In this document: positions 6,773 to 13,266 of the stretch, in pieces
How positions within the stretch are numbered: the stretch's first letter is position 1
Layout of the letters: each line of letters begins with the position of its first letter
From: CANHEE01 sp043777755
GTDB taxonomy: Bacteria > Bacteroidota > Bacteroidia > Chitinophagales > Saprospiraceae
Assembly (NCBI GenBank): GCA_043777755.1
Contig: JAYWHK010000052.1
Coordinates: 1 to 13,266 of the forward strand
Direction: 5' to 3'
Length of the DNA: 13,266 nt
Notes under the pieces: generated by a model
What the model saw: only the letters and a program-made list of their open reading frames with translations
Told to the model about the DNA's origin: nothing
Database searches by the model: none
Position numbers and translations under genes: made by a program

Positions 6773-7579
6773 ATGTATAAAAATCTTACTTTCATTGCTT
6801 TCTTTCTTTTTTCTTGTAAAGGAGAAGTGAAGAAAACAGAAAACAATCCAATGAATCATCGTCCATTTATGGAAGGTTGTTGGATCATTCAAAAATATGC
6901 CAATGCAATAAAAGCGACCAAATCTCCCTTTGAGGCAATGGAATATGCCGATGCGGAAACAGGGTTTAACATTAATTTTGATGAAATTGAAGGCGATTCA
7001 TTGATGATTGGTTTCAATTTGGGCAATCATGAAGGCAATACGCTTGTTTTAAATTTTAAAAACAACCAATTGCCTAATTGTTTTGAACTTAAAATGAACG
7101 ATTACGAAAACAAAGGCTATCATTTTAGTTTGGGCTATGAATACACACAAAAAGACACCACTATGTCGTTGATTACATTGGCCAAAAGCAATAAGATTAT
7201 TAAAAAAGAAAAATACATCAGAATTTTAAAAGATAAAACAGATGATTTATCCGCTGCAATCAATTATTTAATCAATAAAAATATTTTTGAAGGAAAATAT
7301 ACTAACGCAGTGACGCAAGAAAAAGTGTTTTTTCAGTCAAATGGAAAAACAGATTTCAAGGGTTTTTCTACTTATGAAGTTGCTGCTGATTTTGTTGGGC
7401 CTGACCAATTTGATGCAATTTGGTTCACCAATACAAGCAAAGAACGCTTGGATTTAGGTTTCAAAATCAATAAAGATACCTTATTGCTATACGATTTTAA
7501 AATGGAATGGGACAGCCTCAACAACGAAAATAGAGCGTTGGAGTATGGCAATATAAAATACAAATTGATAAAAAAATGA
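6773..7579 (+). CDS. Small lipoprotein, lipocalin-like, coupled to tyrA
   Basis: A 268-residue product with a short signal peptide, lipobox LFSC and lipidated cysteine at position 15. The remainder is beta-rich with repeated forms such as FEGKYTNAV and GNIKYKLIKK, compatible with a lipocalin-like barrel, but I do not recognise a named family. It starts 1 base after the 745-residue lipoprotein gene and its TGA overlaps the ATG of tyrA (ATGA at 7576-7579), so translation of tyrA is probably coupled to it. An envelope lipoprotein coupled to a cytoplasmic dehydrogenase makes no obvious functional sense, and fits insertion of an accessory pair in front of tyrA. Confidence 0.72.
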   Translation: MYKNLTFIAFFLFSCKGEVKKTENNPMNHRPFMEGCWIIQKYANAIKATKSPFEAMEYADAETGFNINFDEIEGDSLMIGFNLGNHEGNTLVLNFKNNQLPNCFELKMNDYENKGYHFSLGYEYTQKDTTMSLITLAKSNKIIKKEKYIRILKDKTDDLSAAINYLINKNIFEGKYTNAVTQEKVFFQSNGKTDFKGFSTYEVAADFVGPDQFDAIWFTNTSKERLDLGFKINKDTLLLYDFKMEWDSLNNENRALEYGNIKYKLIKK

Positions 7580-8415
7580 AAATAACAATAATAGGACTCG
7601 GACTCATTGGCGGTTCATTGGCAATCGCACTGAAAGAAAACGGCTTTGCGGACGAGCTTTTTGGCGTAGAAGCCAATGAAGCACACGCCAATAAAGCATT
7701 ACAATTGGGCTTGGTGGATAAGATTTTTCCTTTGGCGGAAGGTATCAAAAATGCGGATTTGGTCATTGTTGCCACGCCCGTTGATGCGTTGGCAAGTTTA
7801 TTGCCAATTATTTTAGATAATATTGACAATCAGATAGTTATAGAAGTTGGTTCTACGAAAATACCGATTGTAAAAGCAATAGAAACGCACCCGAAACGCC
7901 ACCGTTTTGTCGCTACGCACCCGATGGCTGGAACAGAATATAGCGGTCCAGAAGCTGCGATTCGACATCTTTTTACAAGCAAAAATGTTGTCCTTTGCGA
8001 CATAGAAAACAGCGATGCTGATGCAGTCAAAAGTGTCGAAAAATTGTATAAATCGCTGTTTATGAAGCTCATATACATGAACTCCGAAGAACACGATAGA
8101 CATACGGCTTACATTTCGCATATTTCACATATCTGTTCGTTTGCGTTGGCACTGACGGTTTTGGAAAAAGAAAAAGAGGAATACCGTATCTTTGAATTGG
8201 CGAGTACGGGTTTTGACAGCACCGTCCGTTTGGCAAAATCAAATCCCGAAACGTGGATTCCTATTTTTCGCCAAAATCAAGAAAATATTATTGATGTTTT
8301 AGATGAATATATTAATAACTTACTGAGAATCAAAGGCTTAATGTTGGCAGAAGGTTACGAAACGTTGAAAAAAGATTTGGAAAAAGCGAATGGAATTAAA
8401 AAGATTTTGAAATAA
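7576..8415 (+). CDS. tyrA: Prephenate dehydrogenase
   Basis: A cytoplasmic enzyme that oxidatively decarboxylates prephenate (or arogenate) with NAD(P) on the way to tyrosine. The 279-residue length is normal for the stand-alone TyrA family. GLGLIGG at 7-13 is the dinucleotide-binding loop, VATPVD at 65-70 closes the Rossmann part, HPMAGTE at 115-121 carries the likely catalytic His115, and EEHDRHTAYISHISH (171-185) is the family helix with several histidines. The start is fixed by the dinucleotide fold beginning at residue 2 and by the same ATG surviving in the remnant at 2761. There is no fused chorismate mutase; that activity is carried by the gene at 10784. Its codon use is less AT-rich than the lipoproteins before it. 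Confidence 0.93.
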   Translation: MKITIIGLGLIGGSLAIALKENGFADELFGVEANEAHANKALQLGLVDKIFPLAEGIKNADLVIVATPVDALASLLPIILDNIDNQIVIEVGSTKIPIVKAIETHPKRHRFVATHPMAGTEYSGPEAAIRHLFTSKNVVLCDIENSDADAVKSVEKLYKSLFMKLIYMNSEEHDRHTAYISHISHICSFALALTVLEKEKEEYRIFELASTGFDSTVRLAKSNPETWIPIFRQNQENIIDVLDEYINNLLRIKGLMLAEGYETLKKDLEKANGIKKILK

Positions 8416-8428
8416 AATTTTAGTAAAA

Positions 8429-10105
8429 ATGAAAAAAACAAGTATTTTATTTTTCTTATTTTCTGTATTAGTAATTTGTGCTAATGCTCAAAAAGTAGTT
8501 TTAGTAAAAGATTTTTGCCAAGATAGTTGTTATGGACTTGATCCTGATTTGAACGGCAATTCAATGAGAGTTATAGGAAATAAGTTATTCTTTGGCGCAA
8601 ATATTAATACAGAGAAACCAAATAGTTACAATTGGGTTATTGAAGGCAATAATATCAAAAAATTAGATAATTTAGGTGATTCAGCAATTGATGGTGCGCC
8701 AGTTTTTATGGATTATGTTGGTGGTTACGCTATCGTTTCTGGCGTGAAGGATAAAACAAAAACCAACTATATTCAAGGTGTTTGGAGATTAAACCTTTCT
8801 AACGATTCTTATGAACTCATAAAACAAAATGCATTTGGTTATTTTGCGAGGATGAACCAAAATGTATATTTTGCTGCAAAACAATTTGACACAATACCTA
8901 ACCAAAAGCCATTTGTGCTTTATAAAATGGATAGCATAAATTTTACCCTAACAGTAGTTAAAGATAGTATTTTTAAAGGAGAACGCTGGGAATGGTTCAA
9001 TGTAAAGGTAAATCAGAAAAAAATGTATTTTACAATCTCTACAAACAATAAAGATGAAGCAAAAGACGATATTTGGGTTAGTGATGGCACTACATTAGGC
9101 ACGAAGAAGATTGCCGAAGATTATTTTATTTACAATACTAATAAAAAATTGAGTTCAGGCGGGTTCAATTTCCATAACCACAAGGGACATACTTATTTTT
9201 TTGGTGCAAAAAAACAGCAGTCTGATTCTATCAATCTTTATAAAATTGACTATAACACAAATGAAATAAATAAAGTCTATCAATTTTTACCAAAAAAAGG
9301 GGAGAATTTTTCATTTATTACTAATGTTATTGAAACCAAGAATAGTTTATACATTGAGTTTAATTTAAAAATGTATAGATTTAATGATAAAGGTGTTGAG
9401 TTAGTAAAGACAAATAAAGGAAAAGATATTTCTTCAAATAATTTTTACGCTTTTATCGAAGGTAATAATCTTTTTGTTAGGTCAAATATTAAAATTGACT
9501 CCGTAAATAACCAATATCAAGATGTTTTAATTAACATAGGCGATAATAATGCTGAAACAAAGATTATTTATGATTATAGGGTAACAGATTTGAAATTTTT
9601 AAACAATAAATGGTACTTCATTGGCAGGGATTCTCTAAACGCATCGCCAAATTCTAAATATTATTTATGGGAGGCAGATTCAAACTTTCAAAGTATAAAA
9701 AAAATATTTGAGCCATTAGGTAAAATTTACTTTACTACTTGGGGCGGTCAATATACTGTGCATAATCTTACTCCATATAATGATGACCTATACTTTTGGT
9801 ACAACGACGGCAAAACTGGCGCAGAACTCTACAAATTCACTTATAAAAATACAAGTACCTCTGAAATTGCTATTAACAAATTAAGGATAAATCCCAATCC
9901 AAGTACCAATTTTGTAAATATTACAAACCCTACTCAAAAAATCGAAGTATTGGATATTTATGATATCAACGGAGTAAAAATCAAACAAGAAATACTACAA
10001 CAAGAAATTAATAATATTGATGTAACTAACTTAAAATCAGGTATTTACATTTTTAAAACACAATCAAAAGAAAAAATATTTATTTCAAAATTTATAAAAA
10101 TATAA
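8429..10105 (+). CDS. T9SS-secreted ELWxxDGT-like repeat protein
   Basis: A 558-residue product with a signal peptide ending near ANA|Q (20/21). The body is beta-rich with propeller-like strands; DDIWVSDGTTLGTKK (about 213-227) is an ELWxxDGT-type repeat unit and a second weaker one is near GKTGAELYKF. From about residue 484, INPNPSTNFVNI, then IYDINGVKI, then LKSGIYIF and a basic end form a type A T9SS sorting domain, which is cleaved during export and directs attachment to the cell surface or release. It lies 13 bases after tyrA and probably shares its transcript. It ends 5 bases before the convergent nuclease-like gene with no visible terminator. The substrate or ligand is unknown. Confidence 0.82.
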   Translation: MKKTSILFFLFSVLVICANAQKVVLVKDFCQDSCYGLDPDLNGNSMRVIGNKLFFGANINTEKPNSYNWVIEGNNIKKLDNLGDSAIDGAPVFMDYVGGYAIVSGVKDKTKTNYIQGVWRLNLSNDSYELIKQNAFGYFARMNQNVYFAAKQFDTIPNQKPFVLYKMDSINFTLTVVKDSIFKGERWEWFNVKVNQKKMYFTISTNNKDEAKDDIWVSDGTTLGTKKIAEDYFIYNTNKKLSSGGFNFHNHKGHTYFFGAKKQQSDSINLYKIDYNTNEINKVYQFLPKKGENFSFITNVIETKNSLYIEFNLKMYRFNDKGVELVKTNKGKDISSNNFYAFIEGNNLFVRSNIKIDSVNNQYQDVLINIGDNNAETKIIYDYRVTDLKFLNNKWYFIGRDSLNASPNSKYYLWEADSNFQSIKKIFEPLGKIYFTTWGGQYTVHNLTPYNDDLYFWYNDGKTGAELYKFTYKNTSTSEIAINKLRINPNPSTNFVNITNPTQKIEVLDIYDINGVKIKQEILQQEINNIDVTNLKSGIYIFKTQSKEKIFISKFIKI

Positions 10106-10110
10106 AAATT

Positions 10111-10713
10111 TTACTCATAACAATCAACAACAGTTTGTAAAATACCCAGTAGTTTGGGTAAGTCATTAGAAAAATATTCTGACTCATCGAGTGTTAAAAT
10201 ATTGGCTTCTAATTTCATGAAAAGCCACTCAGAACTATTCGTAACTGCACCATAAATTACAGGCAGAGGATTGTGATGGCTCTCGTTAAATACTTGTGCG
10301 CCAATCATTTGTGCAGCACATTGATTCACAGCTTTGATGAGCGCACGGTCAAGTTTAGCCTCTGTAATACTTATAATAGGTGCTACTAACTCTAAGGCAT
10401 CAGACTGCATAGAGAATAAAAAATCGAGTTCGCCATTTAGCCCTTTTGATTTGTCGGCAAGAAGATTTTCTCCCGAAAAAAGAGTAATTTTATGGCTGTT
10501 TCGTTGTTTTATTTCTAATAAAATTGGGAAAACAAAGGCTTCCGAAACCATTTTTTCAGTCCTTGCTCTAATATGCTTCCGATTCAGTTCTAATTGCTGG
10601 GTTAATAGTAGGGATGGTTCAACGTTAGCAGCATCAGGAAAAAGTTTATCTCGTTTTGTTACAAGATTAAATTTTTGTTGTAAATCACTAAGTTTAAAAT
10701 CACGATATGCCAT
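10111..10713 (-). CDS. PD-(D/E)XK-like nuclease-fold protein, paralogue 3
   Basis: A 200-residue homologue of the genes at 3070 and 3859, with the same E58, D97, E118 and K120 set. I chose the ATG at 10713 rather than an in-frame ATG 7 codons upstream because the product then starts MAYRDFK like both relatives, and because the upstream site would sit on the promoter-proximal leader. It is closer to paralogue 1 in the GENLLADKSK and DRALIKA-NQCAAQMIGAQ stretches. The last dozen codons differ from the 56-bp patch shared by the other two. The minus-strand promoter at 10732-10760 is well placed. It separates tyrA and its follower gene from the DAHP synthase. Confidence 0.8.
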   Translation of the reverse strand: MAYRDFKLSDLQQKFNLVTKRDKLFPDAANVEPSLLLTQQLELNRKHIRARTEKMVSEAFVFPILLEIKQRNSHKITLFSGENLLADKSKGLNGELDFLFSMQSDALELVAPIISITEAKLDRALIKAVNQCAAQMIGAQVFNESHHNPLPVIYGAVTNSSEWLFMKLEANILTLDESEYFSNDLPKLLGILQTVVDCYE

Positions 10714-10731
10714 TTTTATAAAATTTAATGG

Positions 10732-10760
10732 CAAAAATACAAAAAAAAATCACATTTCAA
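10732..10760 (-). promoter_or_regulatory. Promoter of PD-(D/E)XK paralogue 3
   Basis: On the minus strand TTG (10760-10758), 18 bases, then TATTTTTG (10739-10732), a good fit to the Bacteroidota consensus, 18 bases before the start codon at 10713. The divergent DAHP synthase gene begins only 24 bases beyond the TTG, so the 70-base interval must hold both leaders. Confidence 0.5.
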
Positions 10761-10783
10761 TTATAAAATACAAACTTTACTTT

Positions 10784-11866
10784 ATGAATATTAAACCGAT
10801 TTTTGAAAACCACAAACGCCCGATTCTAATTGCGGGTCCTTGTTCGGCAGAAACAGAAGAACAAGTAATGGAAACCGCAGCTTTGTTGGCAGCAGAAGGT
10901 GGCGTTGATGCCTTCCGTGCGGGCATTTGGAAACCTCGTACCCGACCAGGAATGTTTGAAGGCGTAGGCGCACCAGGCTTGAAATGGATGCAGCAAGTCC
11001 GTAAAGAATACGGCTTCAAAATCACGACCGAAGTAGCCAATCACGCCCAAGTTTTTGATGCACTCAAAGCAAATGTAGATATTTTGTGGATTGGAGCAAG
11101 AACTACGGTCAATCCGTTTAGCGTGCAAGAAGTTGCTGATGCACTCAAAGGTGTGGATATTCCCGTGATGATTAAAAACCCGATTAATCCAGATTTGGAG
11201 CTTTGGATTGGCGCAATTGAGCGACTATACAATGCAGGAATCACTCGAATCGCAGCGATTCATAGAGGTTTTTCGAGTCATCAAAAAACCGAATACCGCA
11301 ATCAACCCATGTGGGAAATGCCGATTGAATTGATGCGCCGTTTTCCAGATTTACAGATGATAAACGACCCGAGCCACATTTGTGGCAATCGTCATTTGTT
11401 GTCTTCGGTGGCTCAAAAAGCAATGGATTTGAACTTTGACGGCGTGATTATGGAAACGCACCGTGACCCTGACAATGCGTGGAGCGATGCCAAACAACAA
11501 GTCGTACCAGCCCGTTTGTTGGAAATTATTCACGAATTGGTCGTGCGTGATGAAAAAACAAACGATGCGGTCATATTGCAAACTTTGGACACTTTGCGTG
11601 GAAAAATCAACGAAATGGACAGCGATTTATTGACATTATTGGGCAATCGTATGAAGGTGTCTGAACAAATTGGTGCATTTAAGCGAGATAACAAAATCTC
11701 GATTTACCAACAAAGCCGTTGGGCGGAAATTTTGGACAAAGCAGTAACCGAAGGCACAAAACAAGGACTTTCCGAAGGTTTTATCGCTTCTGTGTTGTCA
11801 GCGATTCATCAGGAAAGTATCAATCATCAAGCAAAAGTGATGAACGAAAATCTTGTAGAAAATTAA
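10784..11866 (+). CDS. aroF: Bifunctional DAHP synthase / chorismate mutase
   Basis: The first enzyme of the shikimate pathway (phosphoenolpyruvate + erythrose 4-phosphate to DAHP) fused to chorismate mutase (chorismate to prephenate), 360 residues, cytoplasmic. Residues 1-262 are a type I-beta DAHP synthase: metal ligand C20 in AGPCS, K50 in WKPRTRP, GARTT at 104-108, K131 in IKNP, DPSH at 195-198 and METHRDP from 223. Residues ~265-350 are an AroQ-type mutase with R272, R289, K300 and R312 in the expected places. The start at 10784 (MNIKPIF) is chosen because an upstream extension of the frame would overlap the divergent nuclease-like gene. In the related Porphyromonas gingivalis enzyme the mutase domain mediates prephenate feedback inhibition; the same is likely here (inference). 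Symbols aroF and aroG are both used for this family. Confidence 0.93.
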   Translation: MNIKPIFENHKRPILIAGPCSAETEEQVMETAALLAAEGGVDAFRAGIWKPRTRPGMFEGVGAPGLKWMQQVRKEYGFKITTEVANHAQVFDALKANVDILWIGARTTVNPFSVQEVADALKGVDIPVMIKNPINPDLELWIGAIERLYNAGITRIAAIHRGFSSHQKTEYRNQPMWEMPIELMRRFPDLQMINDPSHICGNRHLLSSVAQKAMDLNFDGVIMETHRDPDNAWSDAKQQVVPARLLEIIHELVVRDEKTNDAVILQTLDTLRGKINEMDSDLLTLLGNRMKVSEQIGAFKRDNKISIYQQSRWAEILDKAVTEGTKQGLSEGFIASVLSAIHQESINHQAKVMNENLVEN

Positions 11867-11939
11867 GATTTGAAAAAATAGAAACAGCCAACAAAAGAAA
11901 TTTCTGTTGGCTGTTTTTTATTTGGGAAGCACTACAAAA
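11826..11939. repeat. Direct repeat, copy 1: aroF 3' end, terminator and GldM-like gene 3' end
   Basis: Partner of 12862-12984. It contains the last codons of the DAHP synthase gene (SSAKVMNEN region), the terminator and the last codons of the convergent gene (VVLPK). Confidence 0.85.
11882..11919. terminator. Bidirectional terminator between aroF and the GldM-like gene
   Basis: Perfect 12-bp arms AAACAGCCAACA (11882-11893) and TGTTGGCTGTTT (11905-11916), loop of 11 bases, followed by TTT on the plus strand and by a T-rich run (TTCTATTTTTT) on the minus strand. It is placed correctly to end both convergent genes. Confidence 0.85.
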
Positions 11940-12841
11940 GTAAATTCTTTTGTATAAGTTTTCACTTCTCCTGTTAGGGAATTTTTGATAGAACCTGCGG
12001 CTTTAATAGTTTGTTTCCCAGGAGTATTGTATTTTTCAGTAAAATTAGCAATACCGTTTTTTACTTCTAATGGCTTGCCATCTACCCAAAAAGCAACCTC
12101 ATTGGGTTCAAAGTGGCTAAAAAAACTGGCAAGTACTATATCTGCCGAAAATTTTTCACCTACTTTAACAGCTCCTGTGTTTGGGGAAATGTCAATCATG
12201 AAGTTTTCAATCTTAAAGCAACCACCAACTTTTGACCTGTAATAATTAATAATTGAAAACTCAAACTGTCTAATGTTGGCTATTTGTTGAAATAAATGCA
12301 ACCTTGCTTGGTTTGGTAAAAGTGATTTAAAATCATTTTGACCAACGTTAAAATGGAGATCCTTATTCCATAGCTTTAATAACATTTCTCTATCTCTTGG
12401 ATCTTCTATTTTTTGCCCAACGTTATGTTTGTATTTATCCACTAATTGAGTTAGCATTAGAATTTTTTTCTCAGAAAAAAATAACCTTGTCGGAATGGAA
12501 GTTTTCAATAAAAAAGAATTGCTATTTTCAATTTCTCTATAAAACTCTTCATTGATGGTTTCAATTTGATTAATGACACTGTCAGACTGAGTTATTACAC
12601 TGTCTGCAATTTCTTGAACATGCACACTGGAGGCATTTCGATAGGCTTTTACTTCCGTATCTAAATCCACTTTGGTGTTAGACATTGTTTCGTGAACAAT
12701 TTCAGTACTCATTCTCAAGGTTTTAGTTATTGAAGTAAAGTCGTTTGATGGGCGAGCTATGAAATAATACAAACTCAGCAATGCTACCATACTACCATAA
12801 AAAATATGTAAAAACGTTGGATTAGAAAATAGCTTTTTCAT
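11918..12841 (-). CDS. Membrane-anchored GldM/PorM-like protein, short form
   Basis: A 307-residue product. Residues ~10-29 are one hydrophobic segment near the N-terminus, ~30-205 are helical and coiled-coil rich, and ~212-306 are a beta domain with PNTGAVKVGEKFSADI, VDGKPLEVKNG and PGKQTIKAAG. This order and the beta-domain pattern resemble GldM/PorM, the T9SS and gliding-motor shaft protein, whose first Ig-like domain has a similar GDKF, VNGKPL and G-I pattern. Full GldM is about 500 residues with further domains, so this would be a truncated paralogue ending after the first Ig-like domain. It is predicted to sit in the inner membrane and project into the periplasm. No gldL or gldN is adjacent. 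The assignment is by pattern recognition and may be a distant relative only. Confidence 0.6.
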   Translation of the reverse strand: MKKLFSNPTFLHIFYGSMVALLSLYYFIARPSNDFTSITKTLRMSTEIVHETMSNTKVDLDTEVKAYRNASSVHVQEIADSVITQSDSVINQIETINEEFYREIENSNSFLLKTSIPTRLFFSEKKILMLTQLVDKYKHNVGQKIEDPRDREMLLKLWNKDLHFNVGQNDFKSLLPNQARLHLFQQIANIRQFEFSIINYYRSKVGGCFKIENFMIDISPNTGAVKVGEKFSADIVLASFFSHFEPNEVAFWVDGKPLEVKNGIANFTEKYNTPGKQTIKAAGSIKNSLTGEVKTYTKEFTFVVLPK

Positions 12842-12861
12842 GTTGATGTTTTTTATGAAAT

Positions 12862-12984
12862 ATCAAGCAAAAGTGATGAATGAAAATTTTGTAAAAAATT
12901 AGAACTGAACGCAAAGAAACAAAAAAAACAGCCAACAAAAGAAATTTCTGTTGGCTGTTTTTTTATTTGAGAAGAACTACAAAA
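12862..12984. repeat. Direct repeat, copy 2: decayed aroF 3' end, terminator and GldM-like gene 3' end
   Basis: Matches 11826-11939. It holds ATCAAGCAAAAGTGATGAA and AAAATTTTGTAAAAAATTAG (aroF tail with its stop), then an 8-9 base insertion, the terminator, and on the minus strand FVVLLK-stop against FVVLPK-stop. No open gene is attached to either end, so it is a leftover of a duplication. Confidence 0.85.
12926..12964. terminator. Second copy of the aroF terminator
   Basis: Arms 12926-12937 and 12949-12960 are identical to those at 11882-11916, followed by a longer T-run. It lies upstream of the GldM-like gene's start, where it would block transcription entering from the right on the minus strand, leaving promoter access for that gene only between it and 12841. 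Confidence 0.75.
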
Positions 12985-13035
12985 TCTTGAAAAAATAGCG
13001 AGTTTAGGAGATAAATAAAGAATTCGTAGTGTTTG

Positions 13036-13079
13036 CATATTCCGTAGCGTTGGCTTTAAAGCCAACGCTACGGAATATG
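13036..13079. repeat. 44-bp perfect palindrome
   Basis: The sequence from CATATTCCGTAGCG to CGCTACGGAATATG is an exact palindrome centred on TTTAAA at 13055-13060, with no unpaired loop. Nothing coding overlaps it. It resembles the REP-like palindromes with a GTTGGCTTTAAAGCC core that I recall as repeated in Bacteroidota genomes, but no companion copy lies in this window. Confidence 0.85.
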
Positions 13080-13266
13080 GTAATACAAAGATTGTCTGAA
13101 TTTTGCTTTGATAAAATTTGGGCGATTTTATTTTTATAAAAATAAACGTTATCTTTGTTTTTAACCACTCGTAGGGGGTAAAATGAAATGTACATATATT
13201 TTGTGGATATTTGATTGATTTTTAGGGTGTTGTGGTTTTAGGGTGGTGGTGGGGTGGTTTAATTTG
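13080..13266 (+). other. Non-coding edge with a promoter-like site and G-rich end
   Basis: A perfect TATCTTTG (13150-13157) suggests rightward transcription, although TTTG at 13117 is too far upstream for the usual spacing. Downstream, an ATG at 13183 opens only 11 codons (MKCTYILWIFD). The last 40 bases are G-rich (AGGGTGTTGTGG, then GGGTGGTGGTGGGGTGG) and could be G-quadruplex-prone. The gene the promoter serves, if any, lies beyond the window. Confidence 0.3.

Noticed and set aside
7372..8121. Several minus-strand frames over tyrA and the lipoprotein gene
   Set aside because: All are antisense shadows of well-supported genes, and none has a recognisable domain or promoter.
10334..10783. 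N-terminal extension of the DAHP synthase
   Set aside because: It is the antisense of the minus-strand nuclease-like gene, and the enzyme family begins close to the MNIKPIF start.
11985..12242. Plus-strand frame inside the GldM-like gene
   Set aside because: It is a shadow of the minus-strand gene, which has a membrane segment and domain pattern.

Overview
The window looks like the chromosome of a Bacteroidota bacterium. Three things point there: a type IX secretion (T9SS) C-terminal sorting domain on the protein at 8429-10105, promoter-like sites of the phylum's TTTG/TAnnTTTG form, and a dispersed set of aromatic amino acid genes of the kind often clustered in this phylum (PLP aminotransferase, prephenate dehydrogenase tyrA, bifunctional DAHP synthase/chorismate mutase). 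I cannot place it below phylum level. No rRNA, tRNA, CRISPR array or transposase gene was seen.

Layout. 2-610 is the 3' part of an unrecognised gene cut by the window edge. 660-2177 is an aminotransferase whose C-terminus runs in frame into a HEAT-like domain that resembles immunity proteins. Two bases later, 2180-2656 encodes a PBECR-type (barnase/EndoU/colicin-like) nuclease-toxin homologue. On the minus strand at about 2605-2754 there is a promoter, a roughly 110-nt transcribed region and a terminator, a candidate small RNA tail-to-tail with the toxin gene. 2761-3022 is a chimeric scar: the frameshifted 5' end of tyrA joined to the 3' end of the aminotransferase gene. A palindromic repeat follows, then two tandem minus-strand genes of a PD-(D/E)XK-like family (3070-3672, 3859-4461).

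4534-10105 is a plus-strand run of two lipoproteins, tyrA (overlapping the second lipoprotein by 4 bases) and a T9SS-secreted ELWxxDGT-like protein. A third PD-(D/E)XK paralogue lies on the minus strand (10111-10713), divergent from the DAHP synthase/chorismate mutase gene (10784-11866). After its terminator comes a minus-strand membrane-anchored protein resembling the N-terminal half of GldM/PorM (11918-12841). Then follow a degraded second copy of the DAHP synthase 3' end with its terminator, a 44-bp perfect palindrome, and a G-rich edge.

How it fits together. Three enzymes of one pathway (chorismate supply, prephenate oxidation, transamination) are separated by visibly more AT-rich accessory genes. 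At two of these places a partial second copy of the neighbouring core gene's 3' end lies on the far side of the cargo, which suggests repeated duplication and deletion at the 3' ends of the aromatic genes. The most interesting pieces are the enzyme-immunity fusion next to a toxin homologue, the antisense small RNA candidate, the three-copy nuclease-like family with a 56-bp identical 3' end in two copies, and the two duplication scars.
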